This document shows, piece after piece, positions 1 through 8,865 of a stretch of 45,688 nucleotides of DNA. The stretch is taken from assembly GCA_018883265.1 (NCBI GenBank), contig VEQK01000013.1:1-45688 (forward strand). Reading direction: 5' to 3'. Origin of the DNA: Rhodocyclaceae bacterium (GTDB taxonomy: Bacteria; Pseudomonadota; Gammaproteobacteria; Burkholderiales; Rhodocyclaceae). The notes below the pieces were generated by a model. The model did not search any database, had not been told where the DNA came from, and was given only the letters and a program-made list of their open reading frames with translations. Position numbers and translations under genes: made by a program. Every line of letters starts with the position of its first letter. Positions within the stretch are counted from its first letter, which is position 1.

Positions 1-8
1 GTTTCTGG

Positions 9-37
9 TTGACGAAGTATAGGGCTGGGATTAAAAT
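9..37 (+). promoter_or_regulatory. Sigma-70 promoter of the tRNA gene
   Basis: TTGACG (9-14) and TAAAAT (32-37) are separated by exactly 17 bases, close to the consensus -35/-10 pair. The predicted start near 44 lies just before the tRNA at 50. The bases after the -10 are GC-rich (cttgcccc), as in stringently controlled stable-RNA promoters; that regulatory reading is inference. Confidence 0.7.
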
Positions 38-49
38 CTTGCCCCTTGT

Positions 50-126
50 GGTGATGTAGCTCAGATGGTTAGAGCGATGGATTCATAACCCATAGGTCGG
101 CAGTTCGATCCTGCCCATCACCACCA
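50..126 (+). tRNA. tRNA-Met (anticodon CAU)
   Basis: This 77-base cloverleaf has a 7-bp acceptor stem (GGTGATG with CATCACC), a D arm with GCTC/GAGC, an anticodon loop TTCATAA giving CAU, a T arm GGCAG-TTCGATC-CTGCC and an encoded CCA end. The acceptor stem is fully paired, which fits an elongator tRNA-Met rather than an initiator, whose first pair is mismatched. The anticodon stem shows an A-C mismatch next to the loop. CAU is also the gene-level anticodon of tRNA-Ile2, so the identity is likely but not certain. Confidence 0.93.
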
Positions 127-134
127 GCAATACC

Positions 135-169
135 AAAAGCCGTTGATTCATTGAGTCAACGGCTTTTTT
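135..169 (+). terminator. Rho-independent terminator after tRNA-Met
   Basis: AAAAGCCGTTGA pairs with TCAACGGCTTTTT across a short loop and ends in a T run. It lies directly downstream of the tRNA and separates it from hsdM. Confidence 0.85.
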
Positions 170-211
170 ATTGGTTCAGCAATGCATAATGGGCAAACTC
201 AAAGGTTTTCC

Positions 212-1777
212 ATGCTCGACGACATTAAAAAGACCCTGTGGGCCGCCGCCGACAAACTGCGCGCCAATATGGACGCCGCCGAATACAAGCACCTGGTGCT
301 CGGCCTTATTTTCCTCAAATACATTTCCGACACCTTCGCCGCCCATCGTGCCGAATTGGTCCAGCGCTTGGCCGACCCCAAAGATGAATACTTTCTCGAT
401 GGCGCGACTGCACAAGACATCGCCGCTGAACTCGAAGAGCGTGATTACTACCGTGAAGCCAACGTTTTCTGGGTGCCCGAAGCCTCCCGTTGGGAAGCGC
501 TACGCGCTGCCGCCAAACAACCCGATATCGGCAAACGCATTGACGATGCGCTCACCGCCATCGAAGCCGAGAATCCCAAACTCAAAGGCATTCTCGACAA
601 ACGCTACGGCCGCGCCCAATTGCCCGATGGCAAACTGGGTGAACTGGTCGACATGATCTCCACCATTGGGTTCGGGGAAGATGCCGGCCAAGCACGAGAC
701 GTCCTCGGCCAAGTCTATGAATACTTCCTCGGCCAGTTCGCCAGCGCCGAAGGTAAAAAGGGTGGGCAGTTCTATACCCCGGCCTCCATCGTTAAAACCC
801 TCGTTGCCATACTGGCCCCGCACCACGGCAAAGTCTACGACCCATGCTGTGGTTCCGGCGGCATGTTCGTACAGTCTGAGAAATTCATCGAAGCGCACGG
901 CGGCAAACTGGGCGATGTTTCCATCTACGGGCAGGAATCCAACCCCACCACCTGGCGCCTGGCCGCCATGAACCTCGCCATTCGCGGCATCGACTTCAAT
1001 CTCGGCCGCGAACCCGGGGACACCTTCACCCGAGACCAGCACCCCGACCTACGGGCTGACTTCATCCTCGCCAACCCACCCTTCAACATCAGCGACTGGT
1101 GGCATGGCAGCCTGGAGGGCGATCCACGCTGGCGCATTGGCAACTACAGCGGCACACCGCCCCAAGGCAATGCCAACTACGCCTGGTTGTTACACATGCT
1201 CTACCACCTCAAGCCCACAGGGCGAGCTGGTATTGTTCTGGCCAATGGCTCCATGAGCTCCAGCCAAAACAGTGAAGGCGAAATTCGTAAAGCCATGGTC
1301 GAGGCCGACGTGGTGGAAGTCATGGTCGCCTTACCCGGCCAACTCTTCTTCAATACCCAAATCCCCGCTTGCCTCTGGTTCCTCACCAAAGAGAAAACCC
1401 AGCGCAAAGGCGAAGTGCTCTTCATCGACGCCCGCAAACTCGGCAGCATGATCAGCCGCGTACAGGCCGAACTAACGGACGAAGTGATCGAACGCATCGG
1501 CAATACCGTTGCAGCCTGGCGTGGCGAACCAACCCCCGAACCCTACCAAGACATCCCCGGCTATTGCCGTAGCGTCAAACTCGAAGAGATCGCCCAACAC
1601 GGCCATGTGCTCACGCCAGGCCGCTATGTGGGTGCCGAAGAAGTCGAAGACGACGATGAGGCCTTTGCCGACAAGATGCAGAAGCTGACTGAGAAACTCG
1701 GCGAACAAATGGCCAAAGGCGCAGAACTCGATGACCTGATCCGCCAGAAGCTGAAGGGGTTGGGGTATGAGTTCTGA
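212..1777 (+). CDS. hsdM: Type I restriction-modification DNA methyltransferase subunit M
   Basis: This is the N6-adenine methyltransferase subunit of a type I system, which pairs with HsdS to methylate the recognition site. From the start used here (521 aa) the protein opens with the HsdM N-terminal helical domain ([16 protein letters not shown]), followed by the SAM-binding motif DPCCGSGG at about 210-217 and the catalytic NPPF at about 288-291. The ATG at 212 is preferred over the one at 182 because AAAGG lies 6 bases before it, while 182 has no ribosome site. The gene overlaps hsdS by 11 bases, so translation is probably coupled. No hsdR lies in the window, so the pair may be a solitary methylase or may have lost its nuclease. 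Confidence 0.95.
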   Translation: MLDDIKKTLWAAADKLRANMDAAEYKHLVLGLIFLKYISDTFAAHRAELVQRLADPKDEYFLDGATAQDIAAELEERDYYREANVFWVPEASRWEALRAAAKQPDIGKRIDDALTAIEAENPKLKGILDKRYGRAQLPDGKLGELVDMISTIGFGEDAGQARDVLGQVYEYFLGQFASAEGKKGGQFYTPASIVKTLVAILAPHHGKVYDPCCGSGGMFVQSEKFIEAHGGKLGDVSIYGQESNPTTWRLAAMNLAIRGIDFNLGREPGDTFTRDQHPDLRADFILANPPFNISDWWHGSLEGDPRWRIGNYSGTPPQGNANYAWLLHMLYHLKPTGRAGIVLANGSMSSSQNSEGEIRKAMVEADVVEVMVALPGQLFFNTQIPACLWFLTKEKTQRKGEVLFIDARKLGSMISRVQAELTDEVIERIGNTVAAWRGEPTPEPYQDIPGYCRSVKLEEIAQHGHVLTPGRYVGAEEVEDDDEAFADKMQKLTEKLGEQMAKGAELDDLIRQKLKGLGYEF

Positions 1778-3056
1778 GTGGGTTCCCTTTACCGATTTGC
1801 TTTCGACGATTGTTGATAACCGCGGCCGAACATGCCCAGTTGGTGATAGCGGCGTCCCTTTGATAGCCACTAACTGTATTGACTCGAATAGTCTCTATCC
1901 GCGTTATGACACAACCAGATTTGTTTCAGACGATACATATCACACATGGTTTCGCGGGCACCCCAAGCCAGGAGACATTCTGTTTGTCTGCAAAGGCAGT
2001 CCTGGACGTACAAATTGGGTACCGAACCCGGTAGATTTTTGTATTGCACAGGATATGGTTTCCGTTCGAGCCGACCCGAAGAAGATATACCCGAAATATC
2101 TTTTTGCTGCGCTTAGGTCGTCTGTGGTGCAAACACAGATCGATAACATGCACGTAGGCACGATGATTCCTCATTTTAAAAAGGGTGATTTCGGTAAGCT
2201 CAATATTCCTGTTCCATCCCGTGACGAGCAACGGGTAATCGGTGATTTTTATTTTTTTCTCTCCGAGCGCATCGCCCTCTTGCGAGAAACCAACGCCACC
2301 CTCGTAGCTATCGCCCAAGCATTGTTCAAATCTTGGTTTGTCGAATTCGACCCCGTCCGCGCCAAGATGGAAGGGCGATCGCCAGAGGGCATGGATGAAG
2401 CGACTGCAGCGCTGTTTCCGGATTCGTTTGAAGAGTCGGAATTGGGATTGGTGCCGAGGGGGTGGCGGGTATCAACAATTGGCGAAACGGTCGAGACAGT
2501 CGGCGGTGCTACGCCGGACACCAAAGACCCCAGCTATTGGGAGCCGGCCGAGCATGCTTGGACAACACCTAAAGATCTATCGGGTATTTCTTCGCCGGTG
2601 CTTCTAGATACAGAGCGCAAAGTATCGACGAAAGGCATAGGAAAAATTAGCTCAGGATTGCAACCTGCCGGTACCTTGCTTATGTCATCTAGAGCGCCGA
2701 TTGGTTACCTCGCAATCGCCCAGAAGCCTGTAGCGATCAATCAGGGTTACATCGCTATGCCACCTGGTAGCAAGTTACCGCCGTTGTATATGCTGTTCTG
2801 GTGCCAACAGAACATGGACACAATCAAGAACCATGCAAACGGCTCAACATTCATGGAAATCAGCAAGAAGGCATTTCGACCGCTTCCAATTTTGGTGCCT
2901 GCAGTCGGGGTGCTTGAAAAGTTTGTTGGTGCTGCTGGTGCTTTGTTTGACCGTCTCGTTGAAAACGAGTGTCAGGCAAAAACACTTGCCGATCTCCGGG
3001 ACACGTTGTTGCCGCGTTTGATCTCTGGGCAGTTGCGGTTGCCGAACATCTGCTGA
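1767..3056 (+). CDS. hsdS: Type I restriction-modification specificity subunit S
   Basis: HsdS sets the DNA recognition sequence of the M2S methylase. The 429-aa product has the usual two target-recognition domains, about 1-150 and 220-370. Each is followed by a conserved spacer helix: [17 protein letters not shown] after the first, and [19 protein letters not shown] after the second. After ISGQLRLP the reading ends abruptly in NIC and a stop, whereas relatives usually continue for a short acidic tail. The DNA continues in another frame as a HipB-like fragment, so the 3' end appears replaced at a recombination junction near 3040-3050. Both recognition domains look intact, so the protein may still work. 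Confidence 0.92.
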   Translation: MSSEWVPFTDLLSTIVDNRGRTCPVGDSGVPLIATNCIDSNSLYPRYDTTRFVSDDTYHTWFRGHPKPGDILFVCKGSPGRTNWVPNPVDFCIAQDMVSVRADPKKIYPKYLFAALRSSVVQTQIDNMHVGTMIPHFKKGDFGKLNIPVPSRDEQRVIGDFYFFLSERIALLRETNATLVAIAQALFKSWFVEFDPVRAKMEGRSPEGMDEATAALFPDSFEESELGLVPRGWRVSTIGETVETVGGATPDTKDPSYWEPAEHAWTTPKDLSGISSPVLLDTERKVSTKGIGKISSGLQPAGTLLMSSRAPIGYLAIAQKPVAINQGYIAMPPGSKLPPLYMLFWCQQNMDTIKNHANGSTFMEISKKAFRPLPILVPAVGVLEKFVGAAGALFDRLVENECQAKTLADLRDTLLPRLISGQLRLPNIC

Positions 3057-3202
3057 AGGTTTTAGCGGCGCTGGAGGTTCGTGTGCTGTTGCGCGACGCT
3101 GCTGCGGGGGACGTGCCGATCCGGGATGATAAAAATCCAAAGACGCTGGCTGAACTCAAGGCGGAGGGAGATCTACCGACTCTGAGTAATGAGGATTGGT
3201 AA
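3044..3202 (+). pseudogene. HipB-like antitoxin fragment, 5'-truncated
   Basis: In the frame overlapping the end of hsdS, codons from about 3044 read [17 protein letters not shown] and end with DLPTLSNEDW. The first part resembles the C-terminal beta strand of HipB-type Xre antitoxins. There is no helix-turn-helix and no start of its own, because upstream the frame lies inside hsdS. Its stop overlaps the ATG of the HipA fragment (TAATG), the coupling expected of hipB-hipA. The HipB assignment rests mostly on that arrangement and is tentative. Confidence 0.45.
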
Positions 3203-3444
3203 TGCGATCACTCAATGTCTGGATGAATGGGGTGCTTGTGGAAACCTGGTCCTATGGGCGAGGGGATTCGCACCGTTTCGTTTACGATGCAGATTGGCTG
3301 AAATCGCGAGCCTGCCGGTCATGGTCACTGTCTCTCCCGCTTAGTGCCTCAGCAGTGTCTGAGAAATTTTTATGGCCCAATCACTCCATCGGGCGAGGTT
3401 TTTGTGATCCTGCCCTCCAGATGACGGAAAACAGGAAACCGTAA
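3202..3444 (+). pseudogene. HipA kinase N-terminal fragment
   Basis: Starting at the ATG at 3202, the first 51 or so codons match the HipA N-terminal subdomain: SLNVWMNGVLV, then HRFVYDADWLKS, then SLSLPLSASA. Full-length HipA is a serine/threonine kinase toxin of about 420-440 aa. Here similarity stops around 3354, the next 30 codons look random, and the kinase domain is missing. The 3' end runs into the convergent membrane protein gene. No toxin activity is expected. Confidence 0.75.
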
Positions 3445-3656
3445 CCAAACCCCACGCACCAGGTTACGCCGATCAGTAATGCGGCGATGCCAAGTTCAAA
3501 TGGTTGTACTTGAACAGGCACGCTCAGCATGTGGAGCCAGAGGATGATATTGATCAAAGGCTGCGCCAAACCAGTAAGTACCAGTAGGGACCAGATCAGA
3601 TGCAGGGAGGCCAAGAAGCAGCCCAAAGCGATGCCTGTTCGGAGTGGACTATTCAT
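3381..3656 (-). CDS. Small inner-membrane protein of unknown function
   Basis: The 91-aa product has two to three hydrophobic segments (about 8-28, 30-48 and 57-85), short polar ends and no signal cleavage site, so it is probably an inner-membrane protein. An AGGTG ribosome site lies about 6 bases before the ATG. I do not recognise a named family. Its 3' end overlaps, on the other strand, the tail of the broken hipA reading frame. The C-terminal codons may therefore have been changed by the same rearrangement, as the last residues (RAGSQKPRPME) are no longer hydrophobic. Confidence 0.7.
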   Translation of the reverse strand: MNSPLRTGIALGCFLASLHLIWSLLVLTGLAQPLINIILWLHMLSVPVQVQPFELGIAALLIGVTWCVGFGYGFLFSVIWRAGSQKPRPME

Positions 3657-3835
3657 ATAACACCTCGTTTGGGTGATTAATAGATATTAGTCTACTCCTA
3701 TGTTCCAATAACAGGCCGGAAGTGCCTTTAATCCCTGTGACACTCCAAATGATCAATAAACCACGTGTACCATTCTTTGGAAGCGTCTAACCTTTGAACA
3801 AAATAGGCCTTAAATTCAACACGAGATGACCTCTA

Positions 3836-4399
3836 ATGGAAAAAATGCATTTCACCCGAATGGACGAGGGCACAAAAGCGGATTTTGAACTTCTCGAGAA
3901 GGTTCATGAGCAAACACTGCAGGAGCTGCCGGATCGTTTGTATGAACTTTTGGATGATGTGGGTAAAGATGATTTCTACAACATCAGCCGTAGGGAACAC
4001 TGCCTGCAGGCGGCAACCCGGGCGCTACGCGACAACCGCGACGAGGAATACATTGTCGTGACCCTGTTCCACGACATCTGTGAGTCATTGGGCCCCTTTA
4101 ATCATGGGGAGGTGATTGCGTCGATCCTGAAACCCTTTATCAGTCGGAACAATTACTGGATGCTGACGAAGCATGGCCTGTTCCAGACCTATTATTACGC
4201 CAGGTTTTTTGGCATGGATCCCAATGCACGGGATGCCTTCAAGAATGATCCGGCGTATGAACAAACTGTCGAGTTCTGTGCCAAGTACGACGAAGTTTCA
4301 TTCGACCCGAATTACAAAAGCGAGCCGCTTGCCACCTTTGACCCAATGGTCCGGCGTGTCCTCAATAAGCGTTGGGCGCCGCCGGGTACGACCGCATAA
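3836..4399 (+). CDS. HD-domain protein, possible diiron oxygenase-like (PhnZ/TmpB type)
   Basis: The 187-aa protein shows a metal-binding HD pattern: H55 in REHCLQAATRA, H79-D80 in LFHDI, H90, H113 and D152 in AKYDEVSFD. The first motif and the late aspartate resemble the small HD oxygenases that use a mixed-valent diiron site (PhnZ, TmpB, myo-inositol oxygenase) more than ordinary HD phosphohydrolases. That subgroup call is inference from motif spacing, and a phosphohydrolase remains possible. The gene stands 12 bases upstream of the EF-hand gene and could be cotranscribed with it. The first ATG is used; a second in-frame ATG lies 9 bases later. Confidence 0.7.
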   Translation: MEKMHFTRMDEGTKADFELLEKVHEQTLQELPDRLYELLDDVGKDDFYNISRREHCLQAATRALRDNRDEEYIVVTLFHDICESLGPFNHGEVIASILKPFISRNNYWMLTKHGLFQTYYYARFFGMDPNARDAFKNDPAYEQTVEFCAKYDEVSFDPNYKSEPLATFDPMVRRVLNKRWAPPGTTA

Positions 4400-4411
4400 A
4401 AGAAAGGCATC

Positions 4412-4669
4412 ATGAAAACCACTCAAATTACCGCAGTGATCGTCTTGGCAGTAGCCAGCATCTCAACCCAGGCATTTGCCCAGGAATCCTTTCGTGACCG
4501 CCAGATCGATGAGCGGTTTGCCGCAGCCGATAAAAATCACGATGGCAAGTTGACGCTTGAAGAAGCCAAGGCCGGCATGCCCCGGGTGGCGGCCAACTTT
4601 GACAGGATTGATGCCCAGAAACGAGGTTATGTCACCGTGGAAGATATCAAGGCCGCGGCCGACCGTTAA
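4412..4669 (+). CDS. Periplasmic EF-hand protein
   Basis: The 85-aa product has a signal peptide ending near AFAQ (about residue 24) and one canonical EF-hand loop, DKNHDGKLTLEE. A second, degenerate loop (DAQKRGYVTVED) has lost some calcium ligands. It is probably a secreted calcium-binding or calcium-sensing protein. AAGAAAGG lies shortly before the ATG. It converges on the cysteine-cluster gene with only 21 bases between the two stops. Confidence 0.8.
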   Translation: MKTTQITAVIVLAVASISTQAFAQESFRDRQIDERFAAADKNHDGKLTLEEAKAGMPRVAANFDRIDAQKRGYVTVEDIKAAADR

Positions 4670-4690
4670 GCTGTAATGATCTGCTGCTGA

Positions 4691-5086
4691 TCAGGCGCTG
4701 GGAATGAAGTCTTTGTCGTCCTGGTGCTTGCGCTCGAATTTCAGGAAGCTGTAGTACCCGCACTTCTTGCCATTGGGAAACTCGCGGCAGACATCCGGGC
4801 GGGCTTCGTAAATGGTGCAGCGACGGTGTTCTTTGTCCAGAAACTGACACGCCGTCTTGTAGATATCGTCGGTGCGATGGCGCAGAATCTGCTCCCGCAC
4901 ATGCTCATCCGGTTCGCCCTCGGTGAATACATATTCGCGGGTGTACGATGCCTTGGCCTCGGCAGGCGTAACCCCAAAATACTTAGCCAGCCGGTTGATA
5001 TCTTTTTTGCTGACCACGATGCGCGGGTAGGTGCAGCAGTAGCCGGGGCATTTGCTGCAGTCGTAACTTACTTTTGCTTTTGTCAT
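4691..5086 (-). CDS. YkgJ-family cysteine cluster protein
   Basis: The 131-aa protein begins DCSKCPGYCC and later has CQFL, CTIYEARPDVCREFPNGKKC, the cysteine arrangement of the YkgJ/UPF0153 family thought to bind a metal, probably zinc or an iron-sulfur cluster. The molecular role is not established. I chose the ATG at 5086 (MTKAKVSYDCSKC) because the 33 codons upstream in this frame are arginine- and phenylalanine-rich and look non-coding. A short convergent gap separates it from the EF-hand gene. Confidence 0.85.
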   Translation of the reverse strand: MTKAKVSYDCSKCPGYCCTYPRIVVSKKDINRLAKYFGVTPAEAKASYTREYVFTEGEPDEHVREQILRHRTDDIYKTACQFLDKEHRRCTIYEARPDVCREFPNGKKCGYYSFLKFERKHQDDKDFIPSA

Positions 5087-5213
5087 AGCTGGGATTCTAT
5101 CGCTTCGGTAGGGATTCGTGGGATGGCAACCACGAAAAAACCTTTTGAAACAAAACCGTAATGTTAGAATGCTCGAATATTGCATTGCGTCATCATGAAA
5201 TCACGACCTAACC

Positions 5214-6608
5214 ATGTCTCTTCGATCCACCATGTCGGCAAAACTGCTGGCGGGTATCAGCGCACTCTGGTTTGCGCTGTTCCCGCTGTTTGCCTATGGG
5301 GTGTCATCGGTTGAAGGTGATCCAACAGTCGATAGCGAAAGTGCTATCCCCGAGGATTCGGCGTGGTACAGCCTGCATGGTCAGGCAACCTACATTCTTC
5401 AGTACAAAAACAAGTTCAACTCGCCATACGTAGGCGATAAGAGTCTGCTCAGCACCGGGGATGTCGGTAAGAGCTATACCGTCACGGTTACCCCATTTAT
5501 AGGGGTTCGCCCATGGAAGGGCACGGAATTTTTCTATAACCCGGAAGCAGCTGAAGGGATGCCTTTCTCCAATCTCAGCGGCCTGGGCGGTTTTACCAAT
5601 GGCGAAATGCAGCGCGGCAATCTGGTACCCATGCAGTTTTACAATGCGCGCGCTTTTATTCGCCAGACAATTGGTCTGGGTGGCGGTGTTGAGCATATCG
5701 AGGACGGCCCCAACCAGATTAAAGGAGATGTCGATAAGCGACGGGTGACACTCACCTACGGTTGGTTATCTGCGCTCGATTATTTCGATAGCAATCGGTA
5801 CAGCCATGATCCGCGGACCCAGTTCTTGAACTGGTCAATTATGGCGGCGGGTGCGTATGACTTTGCCGCCAACGGGCGGGGCTACACCTATGGTGTGGTC
5901 GGAGAATACTTTGATGAGGGCTGGACGGTGCGTCTTGCACGTCTGGCCATGCCTAAAGATCCTAACGGTATGTCCCTGGATTATCAGCTGACGAAGCAAT
6001 ACGGTGATCAGGTTGAAGTTGAGCGCGAGCACAACTTGTTCGGGCAGGAGGGCGCTTTTCGGGCACTGCTCTTTCAGAACAGAGGCATTCTGGCAACGTT
6101 TAACGATGCCGTGAATCAAGCGCAACAAACCGGGGTTTATCCGCCGAATATCCTGACTTCCCGCAACGGATATCAGAATAAATGGGGTTATGTGCTAAAC
6201 GCCGAGCAGGCGGTGTTGGACGATATCGGGCTATTCGCCCGTTGGAGCTGGAACAACGGTCAGTCGGAGACTGAAGCGTTTACCGATATCAGCCGGTCGT
6301 TGTCGGCCGGTACGTCAGTGAAGGGCAGCTTCTGGGGGCGGCCGGATGATACCTATGGCCTGGCTTTCTCATTTAACGGGATTAGCTCGTCCCAGATTAA
6401 CTACCTGAATCAGGGTGGGTCCAGCATGTTTATCGGCGACGGAAAGATTGCCTATCAGGGTGAGCGCATTATGGAAACCTACTACAGCGTACGACTCTTT
6501 AAGGGCGCCTATCTTTCTGCCGATTATCAATATATCCGCAACCCGGCGTATAACAGCGATCGGGGTCCGGTAAGCTTCTTTGCTATGAGGGCGCACTTTG
6601 AGCTCTAA
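5214..6608 (+). CDS. OprB-family carbohydrate-selective porin
   Basis: The 464-aa outer-membrane protein has an N-terminal signal peptide (hydrophobic core LLAGISALWFALFPLFA). The family-typical opening of the barrel follows (LHGQATYILQYKNKFNSPY, then a WKGTEFFYNPEAAEG strand). It ends in an aromatic-rich strand, FFAMRAHFEL. OprB-type porins pass sugars and related small solutes across the outer membrane; the substrate cannot be read from sequence. ATGs at 5214 and 5232 are both possible, since neither has a clear ribosome site. It stands 37 bases before selD but has no functional link to it. Confidence 0.85.
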   Translation: MSLRSTMSAKLLAGISALWFALFPLFAYGVSSVEGDPTVDSESAIPEDSAWYSLHGQATYILQYKNKFNSPYVGDKSLLSTGDVGKSYTVTVTPFIGVRPWKGTEFFYNPEAAEGMPFSNLSGLGGFTNGEMQRGNLVPMQFYNARAFIRQTIGLGGGVEHIEDGPNQIKGDVDKRRVTLTYGWLSALDYFDSNRYSHDPRTQFLNWSIMAAGAYDFAANGRGYTYGVVGEYFDEGWTVRLARLAMPKDPNGMSLDYQLTKQYGDQVEVEREHNLFGQEGAFRALLFQNRGILATFNDAVNQAQQTGVYPPNILTSRNGYQNKWGYVLNAEQAVLDDIGLFARWSWNNGQSETEAFTDISRSLSAGTSVKGSFWGRPDDTYGLAFSFNGISSSQINYLNQGGSSMFIGDGKIAYQGERIMETYYSVRLFKGAYLSADYQYIRNPAYNSDRGPVSFFAMRAHFEL

Positions 6609-6645
6609 AATAGGGCCTCATTCAATGAGATTGTCATAACAAACA

Positions 6646-7680
6646 ATGAACGACCCCATCAGACTCACCCAATACAGCCACGGCGCCGGTTGTGGCTGCA
6701 AGATTTCACCCAAGGTGCTCGACGTCATCATCGCCGGTAGTGGCGCACAGCATCTGGACCCCAAGCTATGGGTTGGCAATGCCTCGCGTGACGATGCCGC
6801 CGTTTATGCCATCGATGAGACTCGGGGGGTGGTTTCAACGACCGATTTCTTCATGCCCATTGTCGATGACCCGTATGATTTCGGGCGTATCGCCGCCACC
6901 AATGCCATCAGTGACATTTACGCCATGGGCGGCACACCGTTGATGGCGATTGCCATATTGGGCTGGCCCGTCAATGTGTTACCGGCCGAAGTAGCCCGGG
7001 AGGTGATCCGCGGTGGGCGTAGTGTCTGTGAAAGCGCTGGTATACCGTTGGCCGGCGGCCATTCGATTGACGCACCTGAACCGGTATTCGGGTTGGCGGT
7101 CACCGGGGTTGTGGATAAGGGCAACCTGAAGCGCAACGATACCGCTACGGCAGGTTGTCGGTTGTATCTGACCAAACCACTTGGCGTCGGTATTCTGACC
7201 ACCGCCGAGAAGCGGGGGGTGGTGTCACCGGAGCATGCCCATATCGCACGGGATGCCATGGTGCGCCTCAATCGGCCCGGCGCGGCGTTTGGGCAGCTGA
7301 GCGGCGTGACGGCCATGACTGATGTCACCGGATTCGGCTTGCTCGGACATCTGGTAGAAATGGCGGACGGTTCCAAACTCACTGCCGAGCTTGATCGCGA
7401 TGCCGTGCCAGTTCTGGATGGGGTCGAAGCTTATCTGACTGCAGGCTGTATACCGGGCGGTACGTTACGTAATTTTGACAGTTACGGTGAACGTATATCG
7501 GCACTGACCGATCACGACAAGCACCTGTTGTGTGATCCGCAAACCAGCGGCGGCCTTTTGGTGGCCGTAACGCCGGAAGGGGAGGCCGAGTTTCTGGCAG
7601 TTGCGGAGACCTGCGGGCTGCAGTTGCAACCCATAGGTTGCATGGTGCCGCAAAATGATAAGGCCGTGATTATCCGTTAA
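6646..7680 (+). CDS. selD: Selenide, water dikinase (selenophosphate synthetase)
   Basis: SelD makes selenophosphate from selenide and ATP. The 344-aa sequence is full length and close to E. coli Sel[11 protein letters not shown] holds the catalytic Cys16 (a cysteine, not selenocysteine). ATP-binding and fold motifs follow ([52 protein letters not shown]). The stop shares a base with the next start (TAATG), so selD and mnmH are translationally coupled. No selA, selB or selC is visible here, so in this window the selenophosphate serves tRNA selenation. Confidence 0.97.
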   Translation: MNDPIRLTQYSHGAGCGCKISPKVLDVIIAGSGAQHLDPKLWVGNASRDDAAVYAIDETRGVVSTTDFFMPIVDDPYDFGRIAATNAISDIYAMGGTPLMAIAILGWPVNVLPAEVAREVIRGGRSVCESAGIPLAGGHSIDAPEPVFGLAVTGVVDKGNLKRNDTATAGCRLYLTKPLGVGILTTAEKRGVVSPEHAHIARDAMVRLNRPGAAFGQLSGVTAMTDVTGFGLLGHLVEMADGSKLTAELDRDAVPVLDGVEAYLTAGCIPGGTLRNFDSYGERISALTDHDKHLLCDPQTSGGLLVAVTPEGEAEFLAVAETCGLQLQPIGCMVPQNDKAVIIR

Positions 7681-8768
7681 TGTTGCCAACGCAGGATCAG
7701 TACTCCGAGATCTTCCTCAGCGGCGCACCGCTGATGGATACACGCGCGCCCATCGAATTTGCCCGGGGTAGCTTTCCCGGGGCCATTAACCTGCCGCTGA
7801 TGACGGATGAAGAGCGGGCGGCCGTAGGTACCTGCTATAAACATTCCGGTCAGGATGCAGCGATTGCGCTGGGGCACAAGATCGTATCGGGCAGCATCAA
7901 GTCGGCGCGCATCGCCGCCTGGGCTGAGTTTGCCCGGCAACATCCGCAAGGGTATCTCTTCTGTTTCCGGGGCGGACTGCGATCGCAGATCGTGCAGCGT
8001 TGGCTGGCCGAAGAGGCCGGTATCGTGTACCCACGCATTGCTGGCGGCTACAAGGCGATGCGGCATTTTCTGATGGGCACGACCGATCGCTTATCGGCGC
8101 AACTCGGGGTGCATGTGCTGGGTGGCATGACCGGAACCGGAAAAACAGAACTACTGCAGCACCTGGGGCAATCGGTCGACCTGGAAGCCTGTGCCAATCA
8201 CCGGGGCTCCGGGTTTGGCCGGCGCGTTTCCGGGCAGCCAGCGCAAATCGATTTTGAACACCGTATCGCAAGCCGCTTATTGCAGGTGGAGGCGGCTGGC
8301 GGCGGCGGATTCATTGTTGAAGATGAGGGTAACTTCATCGGCCGGTGCTCGATACCGGCTAGTCTGTATAGCCGCATGCAGCAGGCGCCGATCTTGTGGC
8401 TGGAAGATACGTTCAGCAATCGGGAAAGCCGCATCCTGCGGGATTATGTAGTCGAGCAACGCGCTGCGCATGATATGGCTTATGGCGAAGAAGGCGCGAG
8501 CCGTTTTGCCGCGCATTTGCTGGATAGTTTGTCACGTATCCAGAAACGTCTGGGCGGCGAGCGCTATGAACGGGCCCGTCAGGCCATGACAGCAGCTCTG
8601 GCGATACAGGCGGCAACCGGTGATACCGAAGCGCACCGGGCGTGGATTGGGTTATTGCTCCACGAATATTACGACCCGATGTATGTGCATCAGAAGGCGC
8701 AAAAGCAGCTGCGTATTGTCGCTGAGGGAGATGCCGAATCTCTGATTGATTTTGTAACAAAGTCTTAA
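7680..8768 (+). CDS. mnmH: tRNA 2-selenouridine synthase
   Basis: MnmH (SelU, YbbB) geranylates and then selenates 2-thiouridine at the wobble base of certain tRNAs, using selenophosphate from SelD. The 362-aa protein has an N-terminal rhodanese domain with catalytic Cys95 in CFRGGLRSQ. A P-loop domain follows, with GMTGTGKT at about 149-156 and the family motif IVEDEGNFIG near 215-225. Length and domain order are typical. It directly follows and overlaps selD, the usual arrangement for the selenouridine trait. Confidence 0.96.
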   Translation: MLPTQDQYSEIFLSGAPLMDTRAPIEFARGSFPGAINLPLMTDEERAAVGTCYKHSGQDAAIALGHKIVSGSIKSARIAAWAEFARQHPQGYLFCFRGGLRSQIVQRWLAEEAGIVYPRIAGGYKAMRHFLMGTTDRLSAQLGVHVLGGMTGTGKTELLQHLGQSVDLEACANHRGSGFGRRVSGQPAQIDFEHRIASRLLQVEAAGGGGFIVEDEGNFIGRCSIPASLYSRMQQAPILWLEDTFSNRESRILRDYVVEQRAAHDMAYGEEGASRFAAHLLDSLSRIQKRLGGERYERARQAMTAALAIQAATGDTEAHRAWIGLLLHEYYDPMYVHQKAQKQLRIVAEGDAESLIDFVTKS

Positions 8769-8812
8769 TAATTTACCTAGGCCTCAGGGATTACATTTCA
8801 AACTTAGAAAAA

Positions 8813-8847
8813 TTGTCAGACCCGCATAGGTAAGTCTGACTGCTAAT
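8813..8847 (+). promoter_or_regulatory. Candidate Pho-box promoter and inverted repeat before ppk2
   Basis: TTGTCAG (8813-8819) is followed 4 bases later by GCATAGG, then about 11 bases, then GCTAAT (4 of 6 matches to a -10). The second half-site is poor. The same stretch holds the perfect inverted repeat GTCAGAC (8815-8821) and GTCTGAC (8834-8840), which has no T run and so looks like an operator rather than a terminator. Confidence 0.3.
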
Positions 8848-8865
8848 GTTGGAGTGGTGTAGACA

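Noticed and set aside
171-656. Long frames overlapping hsdM and other genes on either strand
   Set aside because: They are shadows of real genes in GC-rich DNA: Pro-, Ser- and Arg-rich, without motifs or ribosome sites.
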